Below are positions 3,948 to 12,737 of a DNA stretch of 13,988 nt, piece after piece. Each line of letters starts with the position of its first letter. The first letter of the stretch is position 1. This DNA is from Clostridia bacterium. Lineage in GTDB: Bacteria; Bacillota; Clostridia; Oscillospirales; CAG-272. Below the pieces are notes generated by a model. That model was not told the DNA's origin and searched no databases. It saw only the letters and a program-made list of their open reading frames with translations. The stretch spans positions 1-13,988 of the forward strand of contig JAGDCE010000242.1 in assembly GCA_017958705.1 (NCBI GenBank), given 5' to 3'. The translations under genes were made by a program, and so were the position numbers.

Positions 3948-5621
3948 TTAAAACAGTCCGTGTATCGTTCCGTCGTCGTCGACATCTATGCGCTCCGCGG
4001 CGGGTGATTTCGGCAGTCCCGGCATAGTGAGGATATCTCCGGTGAGCACGACGACGAAACCGGCACCGGCGGAGACTTTGACGTTCTTGACCGTCACGGT
4101 GAAGCCCTCGGGCGCTCCGAGCTTTGTCGGGTCGTCGGTAAAACTGTACTGCGTCTTTGCGATGCAGACCGGCATGCCGCCGAAGCCGAGTGCCTCGAGC
4201 TGCTGTATCTGCTTTTCCGCCGCCGGCATCACGTTTATGCCGGCGCCGCCGTACACTTTTCTGACGACCGCTTCGATCTTTTCCTTTATGCTCATATCGA
4301 GCTCATACGAGAAGCGGAAATCGCTCTTTTCTTCATTGCACAGCCTTACGACCTCGCGCGCGAGCTCCACGCCGCCGGCGCCGCCTTCCGCCCATACGGT
4401 GGAAAGTCTGACGTTGACGCCGAGCTCCGCGCATTTTTTCATTATGAACGCGATCTCCGCGTCGGTGTCGGTCGGGAAGCGGTTGACCGCGACGACGCAC
4501 GGCAGACCGTAGACGTTCTTAATATTCGAAACGTGGCGGAGCAGGTTCGGGATGCCGCGGCCGAGCGCGTCGAGATCTTCTTTGCCGAGTTCGGTCTTTG
4601 CGAGACCGCCGTGCATCTTCAGCGCTCTGACCGTCGCGACTATGACGACGGCGTCGGGCTTAAGCCCCGCGTATCTGCATTTGATATCGAGGAATTTCTC
4701 CGCTCCGAGATCGGCGCCGAATCCGGCCTCCGTCACGGTGTAATCAGCGAGCTTCAGCGCGAGTTTCGTAGCCGAAACGGAGTTGCAGCCGTGCGCGATG
4801 TTTGCGAACGGTCCGCCGTGAACGAACGCGGGCGTGCCCTCGAGCGTCTGGACGAGGTTCGGCTTAAGCGCGTCGCGCAGCAGCGCGGTCATCGCGCCGA
4901 CGGCGTTAAGGTCAGCAGCGGTGACGGGCTTGTCGTCGAACGTATAGCCGACGATCACGCGCGAGAGTCTCGCTTTGAGGTCGGCGATCGACGACGACAG
5001 GCAGAACACCGCCATTATCTCCGACGCGACGGTTATATCGAATCCGTCCTCGCGCGGCACGCCGTTCGCCCTGCCGCCCATGCCGTCGACGATGAAGCGG
5101 AGCTGTCTGTCGTTCATGTCGACACAGCGCTTCCACGTGATCTTACGCACGTCTATGCCGAGTTTATTGCCCTGCTGGATGTGGTTGTCAAGCATCGCGG
5201 CGAGCAGGTTGTTAGCCGCGCCTATGGCGTGAAAGTCGCCTGTAAAATGCAGGTTTATATCTTCCATCGGCACGACCTGAGCGTAACCGCCGCCGGCGGC
5301 GCCGCCCTTGATGCCGAAAACGGGTCCGAGCGACGGCTCGCGCAGCGCCACGTTGACCTTCTTGCCGATCTTTGACAGTCCGTCGGCCAGGCCTATCGTC
5401 GTAGTCGTCTTGCCCTCGCCGGCGGGTGTCGGCGTTATCGCGGTGACGAGTATAAGTTTTCCGTTCTTTTCCCTGTCCCCGGCCGCCGACGGGTCGATCT
5501 TTGCCTTGTATTTTCCGTAAGGCTCGACGTATTTTTCGTCGATACCGGCTTTTTTCGCTATTTCGTAAATCGGTCTCATCTCGCATTTCTGCGCGATCTC
5601 AAGGTCGGTAAGATATGCCAT
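3948..5621 (-). CDS. fhs: Formate--tetrahydrofolate ligase
   Basis: The product (557 residues, normal for the family) joins formate to tetrahydrofolate with ATP, giving cytoplasmic 10-formyl-THF for purine synthesis and, in some anaerobes, acetogenic or reverse flux. The ATP-binding loop TPTPAGEGKTT lies at about residues 63-73. Conserved family segments follow: REPSLGPVFGIKGGAAGGGY (94-113), then MEDINLHFTGDFHA. The C-terminus is IDVDDDGTIHGLF. An in-frame ATG exists 30 codons upstream, but the start at 5621 is preferred: it gives the canonical MAYLTDLEIAQ N-terminus, AAAGGAGA lies upstream (5631-5638), and the longer version would overlap glyA. It follows glyA by 22 bases. Its last 19 codons are duplicated at 3124-3184, so this 3' end may have been exchanged. 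Confidence 0.97.
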   Translation of the reverse strand: MAYLTDLEIAQKCEMRPIYEIAKKAGIDEKYVEPYGKYKAKIDPSAAGDREKNGKLILVTAITPTPAGEGKTTTTIGLADGLSKIGKKVNVALREPSLGPVFGIKGGAAGGGYAQVVPMEDINLHFTGDFHAIGAANNLLAAMLDNHIQQGNKLGIDVRKITWKRCVDMNDRQLRFIVDGMGGRANGVPREDGFDITVASEIMAVFCLSSSIADLKARLSRVIVGYTFDDKPVTAADLNAVGAMTALLRDALKPNLVQTLEGTPAFVHGGPFANIAHGCNSVSATKLALKLADYTVTEAGFGADLGAEKFLDIKCRYAGLKPDAVVIVATVRALKMHGGLAKTELGKEDLDALGRGIPNLLRHVSNIKNVYGLPCVVAVNRFPTDTDAEIAFIMKKCAELGVNVRLSTVWAEGGAGGVELAREVVRLCNEEKSDFRFSYELDMSIKEKIEAVVRKVYGGAGINVMPAAEKQIQQLEALGFGGMPVCIAKTQYSFTDDPTKLGAPEGFTVTVKNVKVSAGAGFVVVLTGDILTMPGLPKSPAAERIDVDDDGTIHGLF

Positions 5622-5643
5622 TTTCTTTTTTCTCCTTTGCAGA

Positions 5644-6879
5644 TCAGTATATGGGATAAGCCGCGCAGAGTTCTTCGACCCGGCGCGACACTCTTTCGCG
5701 GTTGGCTTCAAAGTCCTCGGTTATATCGGCTATAAAGCCGGCTATGAGCTTCATTTCAGGCTCGCGGAAGCCGCGCGTCGTGACCGCCGGCGTGCCCACG
5801 CGCAGACCGCTCGTGACGAACGGGCTCGCCGGGTCGTTCGGGATCGTGTTCTTGTTCGCGGTTATATGCACCTCGTCGAGCCTGTGCTCGAGTTCCTTGC
5901 CGGACACGTTTTTATTGAGCAGTTTTATCAGCATCAGATGATTGTCCGTTCCGCCGGAGACGATCTCCAAGCCGCGGGCTTTCAGCTCTTCGCAGAGCAC
6001 GGCGGCGTTTCTGACTATCTGTCTGCCGTATTCTTTGAATTCGTCTGTCATCGCCTCGCCGAGCGCGACGGCTTTCGCGGCGATAACGTGCATCAGCGGA
6101 CCGCCCTGCGTGCCGGGGAATATCGCCTTGTCAATCTGCTTCGCGAATTCCTCTTTGCAAAGGATCATGCCGCCGCGCGGGCCGCGCAGAGTCTTGTGCG
6201 TGGTCGTCGTCACGACGTGAGCGTAAGGCACGGGCGACGGATGGACACCCGCGGCGACAAGTCCCGCGATATGCGCCATGTCTACCATCAGATACGCACC
6301 GACTTCGTCAGCGATCTGACGGCAGCGTTTGAAATCTATTATCCTCGAATACGCCGACGCGCCGACGACGATCAGTTTCGGACGGCACTGCAGCGCGATA
6401 CGCTCCATTTCGTCGTAGTCTATCATCTCGGTCGTTTTATCGACGCCGTACGGGACGATGTTGAAGTATTTGCCGGAGATATTGACGGGCGAGCCGTGCG
6501 AGAGGTGGCCGCCCTCCTGCAGGTTCATGCCCATGACCGTGTCGCCGGGCTGAAGCAGCGCGAAGAACACGGCGAGGTTTGCCGAGGCGCCGCAGTGCGG
6601 CTGAACGTTTGCGTGCTCGGCGCCGAAAAGCTTTTTCGCGCGCTCTCTCGCTATCTCCTCGACGATATCGACGCACTGACAGCCGCCGTAATATCTTTTT
6701 CCGGGGTAGCCCTCTGCGTATTTGTTGGTAAGCACGCCGCCCGCCGCGAGGAGCACGGCGCGCGAGACGATGTTCTCGCTCGCGATCAGCTCGATGTTTT
6801 GTCTCTGCCTCTGCAGTTCGGCGTCACATCCCGCGAAGACCTCCGGATCATACAGTTTCAGTTCATCAAAGAAATTCAT
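5644..6879 (-). CDS. glyA: Serine hydroxymethyltransferase
   Basis: This 411-residue PLP enzyme interconverts serine plus THF with glycine plus 5,10-methylene-THF in the cytoplasm. The PLP-binding lysine is K229 in TTTTHKTLRGPRGG, at the same position as in the E. coli enzyme. Other family marks are ELIASEN-like NIELIASENIVS (28-39), YAEGYPGKRYYGG (54-66), and VDMAHIAGLVAAG (199-211), whose Asp200 should contact the cofactor ring. The common PHSGxxAN reads PHCGASAN here. A GGGGTGG-type ribosome site precedes the ATG. It is 12 bases from purL and 22 from fhs. Glycine made here is the direct substrate of PurD in the same operon, and the methylene group feeds one-carbon metabolism alongside Fhs. 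Confidence 0.97.
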   Translation of the reverse strand: MNFFDELKLYDPEVFAGCDAELQRQRQNIELIASENIVSRAVLLAAGGVLTNKYAEGYPGKRYYGGCQCVDIVEEIARERAKKLFGAEHANVQPHCGASANLAVFFALLQPGDTVMGMNLQEGGHLSHGSPVNISGKYFNIVPYGVDKTTEMIDYDEMERIALQCRPKLIVVGASAYSRIIDFKRCRQIADEVGAYLMVDMAHIAGLVAAGVHPSPVPYAHVVTTTTHKTLRGPRGGMILCKEEFAKQIDKAIFPGTQGGPLMHVIAAKAVALGEAMTDEFKEYGRQIVRNAAVLCEELKARGLEIVSGGTDNHLMLIKLLNKNVSGKELEHRLDEVHITANKNTIPNDPASPFVTSGLRVGTPAVTTRGFREPEMKLIAGFIADITEDFEANRERVSRRVEELCAAYPIY

Positions 6880-6891
6880 TTTTCCACCCCG

Positions 6892-9800
6892 TTATCCTTT
6901 AAAATATTTCACCGCCGCTTCAAACATGCGGATATCGTAATTGCCTTCGACGTTTTTGTAAAGTCCCGAGCCCTTGCGCTCGCTGTGTCCCATTTTGCCG
7001 AACACCCTGCCGTCGGGCGAGGTTATGCCCTCTACCGCGTATATCGAGCCGTTCGGATTGAATTGCACGTCGTTCGTCGCGTGTCCGGAAAGATCCACGT
7101 ACTGCGTGGCGATCTGTCCGTTTTCCGCAAGCGTCTCGATCAGAGCCGGGTCGGCTAAGAACCTGCCCTCGCCGTGTGAGATCGGAACGCTGTATATCTC
7201 CCCGACGTGCGTGTATGAAAGCCACGGAGATTTGTTTGAAGCGACGCGCACGCGAACTATCTTCGACTGGTGGCGTCCTATCGTGTTGAACGTCAGCGTC
7301 GGGCAGTGCCCGTCCGTGTCGATTATCTTCCCGTAAGGCACCAGACCGAGTTTGATCAGCGCCTGGAAGCCGTTGCAGATGCCGCAGATCAGACCGTCGC
7401 GCCGGTCGAGCAGCTCGTGGACGCCGTCCTTTACCGCGGCCGATCTGAAGAACGCGGTTATGAATTTGCCCGAGCCGTCCGGCTCGTCGCCGCCGGAGAA
7501 GCCGCCGGGGACGAATATCATCTGCGCCGATCTCAGCTTGCCGGAAAACTCTTCCACGCTCCCCGAAATGCCGGCGGGCGTGAGGTTGTTTATAACGATT
7601 ATCTCCGGCTCCGCGCCCGCGTCCGCCATCGCCTTCGCGCTGTCGTATTCGCAGTTGGTCCCGGGGAACGCCGGGATAAGTACCTTCGGCTTCGCGTGTC
7701 TGATCGCCGCGGATCTGTGCTCTTTCACCTCACAGCTGAAGTCTTTGCACGGCGTGTCGTTGTTTTTAATATTGCACGGATAAACGCTTTCAAGCTTGTC
7801 TTCGTAAGGCGCTGACAGCTCGGAGAGTGAAAGCGTCTCGTTCCCGTAAGTTATGCACGGCTGATCCGTCGTTCTGCCTATGAGCCGCCCTTCGGTCTTT
7901 TCCGTGACCTCAAGCACGAACGCCGCGATCCGGCGGCTGAAAATATCCGCCGCGGTCAGATCGCCCCGGTATTCAAATCCGACGCCGTTGCCGATCGCCA
8001 TTTTGAACACCGCCTCGCCTATGCCGCCGACGCCGGTCACGTAACACGACACGGCTTTTCCGGACCTGAGCAGCTTCGTGATCTTACCGTAGAGCGCGAG
8101 CATACTGTTTTTCTCCGGGAGCCCGTTTTCGTCGTACTGCGGACAAAGCAGTATCACGTCGTGTCCCGGCGCCTTGAATTCGGGGCTTACAATATTGACG
8201 ACCTTGTCGGTCGTTACGGCGAACGACACGAGCGTCGGCGGCACGTCGAGTTTTTCAAACGTTCCGCTCATCGAGTCCTTGCCGCCTATCGCGGCGATGC
8301 CGAGATCCTTCTGCGCCTCGAACGCTCCGAGCAGCGCCGCGAGCGGCTTGCCCCAGCGCTTGCCGCTCACGCCGGGCTTTTCAAAATATTCCTGGAACGT
8401 CAGGTAAGTATCGTCAAGACCGGCGCCCGACGCGACCAGTTTTCCGACAGATTCAACGACGGCGGTATACGCGCCGTGATACGGGCTCTTCTCCGAAATG
8501 AACGGATCGTAAGCCCAGCTCATCACCGAGCAGTCGTCCGTGTGCTTTTTCTCGACGGAGATCTTCTGCACCATCGCCTGTATCGGCGTGAGCTGATATT
8601 TTCCGCCGAACGGCATAAGGACCGTGCCGGCGCCTATCGTCGAGTCGAACCTCTCCGACAGACCGCGCTTTGAGCAGACGTTGAGATCGGAGACGATTTT
8701 TTTATAATTCCCGGAGAAATCTCCGTTTATTTCATTTTTGAATACAACGGGCTTTTCGGGCGACGCGTTAATATGCTTTTCCGCGCCGTTGGAATTGAGG
8801 AATTCCCGGCTGATGTCGACGATTTTCGCGCCGTTCCAGCGCATCACGAGCCGCGGCGTCTCCGTCACGACGGCGACGGGGCAGGCGCGCAGGTTTTCTT
8901 TTTCCGAAAGCTTAAGGAAATTATCGACGTCGTCCGCCGAGACGACGACCGCCATCCTCTCCTGCGATTCGCTTATCGCGAGTTCGGTGCCGTCGAGGCC
9001 CTCGTACTTTTTCGGGACGGCGTTAAGGTCTATGTCGAGCCCGTCCGCCAGTTCTCCTATCGCGACTGACACGCCGCCCGCGCCGAAATCGTTGCAGCGC
9101 TTTATCATGCGGCAGGCGTCCTTGTTTCTGAAAAGCCTCTGGAGTTTTCTCTCCTCCGGCGCGTTGCCCTTCTGCACCTCGGCGCCGCATTCCTCGACTG
9201 AATGCGCGGTGTGCGATTTTGACGAGCCCGTCGCGCCGCCTATGCCGTCACGGCCGGTCGCGCCGCCGAGAAGTATTACGACGTCGCCGGGAGCCGGGCG
9301 TTCGCGTCTGACGTTTTCCGCCGGCGCCGCGGCTATGACCGCGCCTATCTCCATGCGCTTCGCGGCGTAACCGGGATGATATATCTCGTCGACTATGCCG
9401 GTCGCCAGGCCTATCTGGTTGCCGTACGACGAATAGCCCGCCGCGGCGGTGGTAACTATCTTCCTCTGCGGGAGCTTGCCCTCGATCGTCTCCGATACCG
9501 GGACGGTCGGATCTGCCGCGCCGGTGACGCGCATTGCCGCGTAGACGTACGAGCGGCCGGACAGCGGGTCGCGTATCGCGCCGCCGATGCAGGTCGCCGC
9601 GCCGCCGAACGGCTCTATCTCCGTCGGGTGGTTGTGCGTCTCGTTCTTGAACAGAAGCAGCCACGGCTCTTCGACCCCGTCAACGGTGACGTTGATCTTG
9701 ACTGTGCAGGCGTTGATCTCCTCCGACTCGTCGAGTTTCGGGAGCTTTCCCCGAGCTTTCAGATATCTCGCGCCGATCGTAGCTATGTCCATAAGGCATA

Positions 9801-10581
9801 CCGGCTTCGTTCTGCCGAGCTCTTTTCTCACTTCAAGATAATCGTTGTAAGCCTTCTGCAGAAGCCCGTCCTCGAATTCAACGCTGTCGATATGCGTTAA
9901 AAACGTTGTGTGGCGGCAGTGATCGGACCAGTACGTGTCTATCATCCTGATCTCGGTTATGGTCGGATCGCGGTTTTCGCTTATGAAGTATTTCTGACAG
10001 AATTCTATATCGTCCGCGTCCATGGCGAGCCCGTACGATCGGACGAAATCCTCAAGTCCTGCACGGTCGAGTTTTATGAATCCGTCAAGCGTTTTCACCG
10101 TTTCCGGTATCTCGAAAGCCGTCTGAAGCGTCTTCGGCAGCTCAAGCGACGCCTCGCGCGCCTCGACCGGGTTGATGACGTACTTTTTGATCGCCTTTAT
10201 ATCGTCATCCGACAGATCGCCGTAAAGCGCGTAAAGCTTCGCGCTGCGAACGTCGGGACGGTCGAGCCGGCTGATTATCTGGATGCACTGCGCCGCGGAA
10301 TCCGCCCGCTGATCGAACTGACCGGGCAGGTACTCGACCGCGAATACGTACGCGCCGTCAACGTCCGGTTCGTCGCTCACCGTGTCGAGCTGCGGCTCGG
10401 AAAACACGGTCTTCACCGCGTAGTCGAACAGCGGCTTTTCGATGTTTTCGGCGTCGTAGCGGTTGAACAGTCTGACGTTTTTCAGCCCGTCGATGCCGAG
10501 CAGCGTGCGGGCGTCAGACAACAGCGTCTTCGCCTCGTTGTCAAGTCCCGGCTTTTTTTCAACATAGATCCTGTAAACCAT
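6892..10581 (-). CDS. purL: Phosphoribosylformylglycinamidine synthase, single-chain with fused glutaminase
   Basis: This 1229-residue enzyme converts FGAR, glutamine and ATP to FGAM, the fourth step of purine synthesis. It has an N-terminal PurS-like domain (about 1-150), a linker, and two AIR-synthase-type halves marked by DTYWSDHCRHTTF (215-227) and KNETHNHPTEIEPFGGAAT (312-330). A class I glutaminase domain (about 964-1229) carries the nucleophile Cys1069 in GICNGFQ and likely triad partners His1199 and Glu1201 in MGHSER. The architecture matches the large single-chain form found in Proteobacteria, eukaryotes and a clade of low-GC Gram-positives; B. subtilis instead splits it into PurS, PurQ and PurL. 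AAAGGA lies upstream of the ATG. It starts two bases after purD, so coupling is likely. No frameshift or missing motif is seen. Confidence 0.96.
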   Translation of the reverse strand: MVYRIYVEKKPGLDNEAKTLLSDARTLLGIDGLKNVRLFNRYDAENIEKPLFDYAVKTVFSEPQLDTVSDEPDVDGAYVFAVEYLPGQFDQRADSAAQCIQIISRLDRPDVRSAKLYALYGDLSDDDIKAIKKYVINPVEAREASLELPKTLQTAFEIPETVKTLDGFIKLDRAGLEDFVRSYGLAMDADDIEFCQKYFISENRDPTITEIRMIDTYWSDHCRHTTFLTHIDSVEFEDGLLQKAYNDYLEVRKELGRTKPVCLMDIATIGARYLKARGKLPKLDESEEINACTVKINVTVDGVEEPWLLLFKNETHNHPTEIEPFGGAATCIGGAIRDPLSGRSYVYAAMRVTGAADPTVPVSETIEGKLPQRKIVTTAAAGYSSYGNQIGLATGIVDEIYHPGYAAKRMEIGAVIAAAPAENVRRERPAPGDVVILLGGATGRDGIGGATGSSKSHTAHSVEECGAEVQKGNAPEERKLQRLFRNKDACRMIKRCNDFGAGGVSVAIGELADGLDIDLNAVPKKYEGLDGTELAISESQERMAVVVSADDVDNFLKLSEKENLRACPVAVVTETPRLVMRWNGAKIVDISREFLNSNGAEKHINASPEKPVVFKNEINGDFSGNYKKIVSDLNVCSKRGLSERFDSTIGAGTVLMPFGGKYQLTPIQAMVQKISVEKKHTDDCSVMSWAYDPFISEKSPYHGAYTAVVESVGKLVASGAGLDDTYLTFQEYFEKPGVSGKRWGKPLAALLGAFEAQKDLGIAAIGGKDSMSGTFEKLDVPPTLVSFAVTTDKVVNIVSPEFKAPGHDVILLCPQYDENGLPEKNSMLALYGKITKLLRSGKAVSCYVTGVGGIGEAVFKMAIGNGVGFEYRGDLTAADIFSRRIAAFVLEVTEKTEGRLIGRTTDQPCITYGNETLSLSELSAPYEDKLESVYPCNIKNNDTPCKDFSCEVKEHRSAAIRHAKPKVLIPAFPGTNCEYDSAKAMADAGAEPEIIVINNLTPAGISGSVEEFSGKLRSAQMIFVPGGFSGGDEPDGSGKFITAFFRSAAVKDGVHELLDRRDGLICGICNGFQALIKLGLVPYGKIIDTDGHCPTLTFNTIGRHQSKIVRVRVASNKSPWLSYTHVGEIYSVPISHGEGRFLADPALIETLAENGQIATQYVDLSGHATNDVQFNPNGSIYAVEGITSPDGRVFGKMGHSERKGSGLYKNVEGNYDIRMFEAAVKYFKG

Positions 10582-10583
10582 TT

Positions 10584-11849
10584 TTATTTTTCCTTTGCCT
10601 GCAAAGCTCTTTTTCCTATATCGGTCCTGTAATACATATTTTCGAATTTTACTGTTTTGATCGCGTCGTAGGCCGCTTTTATCGCATCCTGCAGCGTGTC
10701 GGAGACTCTCGTCACGCCGAGCACACGGCCGCCCGAGGTGACGAGCCTGCCGTCCTTCAGCTTCGCTCCGGCGACGTAGACTCCGGTCTTATCCTCCGGC
10801 AGAGTTATCTCAAATCCCTTTTCGTAATGTTCGGGATATCCGTCGGACGCGGCTATGACACAGCAGGCGTGCCTGTCGGAAAACTCGACTTTTATTTTGT
10901 CCAGCTCGCCGTTCGTCGTCGCCTGCATGACCGTCAGCAGATCCGTTTTCAGAAGCGGCAGAACGACCTGCGTTTCCGGATCGCCGAAGCGGCAGTTATA
11001 CTCGATGACCTTCGGTCCGTCCTTCGTTATCATGAGCCCGAAGTAGAGACAGCCTTTGAACGTGCGCCCCTCGGCGTTCATCGCCTTTACCGTCGGCAGA
11101 AAGATCTTTTCCATGCACTCCGCCGCGACCACGGCGGTATAGTACGGATTCGGCGCGACGGTGCCCATGCCGCCGGTGTTCAGCCCTTCGTCGCCGTCGT
11201 GCGCGCGCTTGTGGTCCATCGACGAGATCATCGGGACGACGGTCACCCCGTCCGTGAACGACAGGACGGAGACTTCGGGACCCGTCAGAAATTCTTCAAT
11301 GACTACCCTGTCGCCCGATTTGCCGAAGCGCTTGTCCTCCATGATCGCCCTGACGGCTTCCTCCGCCTCGGCGCGCGTGTTCGCGATTATGACGCCTTTG
11401 CCGAGCGCGAGCCCGTCGGCCTTGACGACCGTCGGCAGCGGGGCTTTTTCAACGTAGGCGAGCGCGTCTTCCGCGTTGTCGAACGTCTCGTATTTCGCCG
11501 TCGGGATGCCGTATTTTTTCATCAGGTCTTTTGCGAAGACCTTGCTTCCCTCTATCATCGCCGCCGACGATCTCGGGCCGAAGCACGGGATCCCCTCGTA
11601 ATTCAGCGCGTCGACGCAGCCGAGCACGAGCGGATCGTCCGGCGCGACTACCGCGTAGTCGATCCCGTTGTGAACGGCGAATTTTACGATGCCCTCGATA
11701 TCCGTCGCCTTTATGTCGACGCATTCCGCGTCCTCCGCTATGCCGCCGTTGCCGGGCAGAGCGTAGATCTTCTCAACTTCTTTGTTTTCTTTCAGTTTTT
11801 TGATTATCGCGTGTTCGCGGCCGCCGCCGCCTACTACCATTATTTTCAA
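10584..11849 (-). CDS. purD: Phosphoribosylamine--glycine ligase
   Basis: This 421-residue ATP-grasp enzyme joins phosphoribosylamine to glycine with ATP to give GAR, the second step of purine synthesis. Diagnostic segments are VVGGGGREHA at the N-terminus (5-14), VVKADGLALGKGV in the ATP-grasp (141-153), the family signature RxxDGDxGxNTGGMG (here RAHDGDEGLNTGGMG, 215-229), and EYNCRFGDPETQ (283-294), where most relatives have EFNARFGDPETQ. The start is TTG at 11849: it gives the standard MKIMVVGGGG end and has AGAGGT six bases upstream, while the ATG three codons later has no ribosome site. Purl follows two bases downstream. Its substrate glycine is supplied by glyA in the same gene train. 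Confidence 0.97.
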   Translation of the reverse strand: MKIMVVGGGGREHAIIKKLKENKEVEKIYALPGNGGIAEDAECVDIKATDIEGIVKFAVHNGIDYAVVAPDDPLVLGCVDALNYEGIPCFGPRSSAAMIEGSKVFAKDLMKKYGIPTAKYETFDNAEDALAYVEKAPLPTVVKADGLALGKGVIIANTRAEAEEAVRAIMEDKRFGKSGDRVVIEEFLTGPEVSVLSFTDGVTVVPMISSMDHKRAHDGDEGLNTGGMGTVAPNPYYTAVVAAECMEKIFLPTVKAMNAEGRTFKGCLYFGLMITKDGPKVIEYNCRFGDPETQVVLPLLKTDLLTVMQATTNGELDKIKVEFSDRHACCVIAASDGYPEHYEKGFEITLPEDKTGVYVAGAKLKDGRLVTSGGRVLGVTRVSDTLQDAIKAAYDAIKTVKFENMYYRTDIGKRALQAKEK

Positions 11850-11855
11850 GTTTAT

Positions 11856-11861
11856 ACCTCT
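11856..11861 (-). promoter_or_regulatory. Ribosome binding site that fixes the TTG start of purD
   Basis: AGAGGT on the minus strand lies six bases before the TTG codon at 11847-11849 and too far from the in-frame ATG at 11838-11840 to be a good match for it. The TTG start also restores the canonical PurD N-terminus. Confidence 0.7.
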
Positions 11862-11871
11862 TTATTTCAAT

Positions 11872-11887
11872 ACGCGCCGCCGCGCGT
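11872..11887 (-). other. GC-rich hairpin between the sugar genes and purD
   Basis: ACGCGC and GCGCGT form a six-base-pair stem with a four-base loop in the 42-base gap after the aldolase stop, the largest gap in the upstream half of the train. It has no T run, so it is not a standard terminator. It could act in RNA processing or as a partial stop that sets purine gene expression apart from the sugar genes. Confidence 0.35.
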
Positions 11888-11891
11888 TGAT

Positions 11892-12725
11892 TTACGCTTT
11901 TCCGGCACAGCCGAACAGAGCCATCTTCTTTTCGGCTTCTTTTTTTATCGCCTCGACCTTTTCGTTGCGGCACTGCAGATAATCGAGCCCGCGCTCCGAC
12001 GCAGACCTCATCGCGGCGCTGCCCGCAAGGCACAGATCCGTGAAGATATTGACCTTGCAGACGCCGGCTTCGATGCAGTTTCTGAAATCGTCGTCCGACA
12101 GGCCGGAGCCGCCGTGCAGTACGAGCGGGACGTCGAGGGCCGCGCGGATCTGTCTGAGCCGCCCGATGTCGAGTTTCGGCTTGTGCTTATAAGCGCCGTG
12201 CGCCGTGCCTATCGCCACGGCGAGCGCGTCGACGCCGGTCGCCGAGAGATATTCGACCGCCTCGGCGGGCTTCGTATACATATCCGCGCCGTCGTCTTCG
12301 TCGCCGTTGTCTCCGACGTGGCCGATCTCGCCCTCGACGCTCGCTCCGATCGCATGAGCGATCCTGACTATTTCCTTCGTTTCCGCTATGTTTTCATCAT
12401 AGCTTTTTGCCGAGCCGTCGAACATCACGCTCGTAAAGCCGCGTTTCAGCGCCTCCATACAGCGTCCGAACGTCAGCCCGTGATCGTAATGCACGACGAC
12501 GGGAACGCTTGCGTTTTGAGCCGCGCTGACGAGTCCCGGCGCGATAAGCGACAGCTCGCCGTACGGCAGAAGCACCTCGGCGGTGCCGATGATTATCGGA
12601 GACCGCAGCTCTTCCGCCGCGGATATAAGCGCGTCGAGCATATCCGAATCGGTCGCGTTGAACAGACCGACGGCGTAGTGTTCTCTCTGCGCTTTTTTAA
12701 GTACGTCGTTCAGGTTGACAAGCAT
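11892..12725 (-). CDS. Class II (zinc) ketose-bisphosphate aldolase
   Basis: This 277-residue protein belongs to the FbaA/GatY/KbaY family, which cleaves ketose 1,6-bisphosphates or ketose 1-phosphates into dihydroxyacetone phosphate and an aldehyde. The catalytic Asp81 and zinc ligand His82 are in VVHYDHG (77-83). Further zinc-ligand candidates are His176 in GTAHG and His204 in VLHGGSG. Phosphate-binding KVNIFTD (224-230) is present. The ATG at 12725 has AGAGGG upstream and is 12 bases after the isomerase stop. Grouped with a PfkB kinase and a D-lyxose-type isomerase, it is likely the cleavage step of a sugar catabolic route. It could also act as fructose-bisphosphate aldolase; sequence alone does not decide. 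Confidence 0.92.
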   Translation of the reverse strand: MLVNLNDVLKKAQREHYAVGLFNATDSDMLDALISAAEELRSPIIIGTAEVLLPYGELSLIAPGLVSAAQNASVPVVVHYDHGLTFGRCMEALKRGFTSVMFDGSAKSYDENIAETKEIVRIAHAIGASVEGEIGHVGDNGDEDDGADMYTKPAEAVEYLSATGVDALAVAIGTAHGAYKHKPKLDIGRLRQIRAALDVPLVLHGGSGLSDDDFRNCIEAGVCKVNIFTDLCLAGSAAMRSASERGLDYLQCRNEKVEAIKKEAEKKMALFGCAGKA

Positions 12726-12737
12726 TCAAGCGCCCTC

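Noticed and set aside
5622..5711. 30-codon N-terminal extension of fhs
   Set aside because: It overlaps the end of glyA and passes through the ribosome binding site. The family N-terminus begins at the ATG at 5621.
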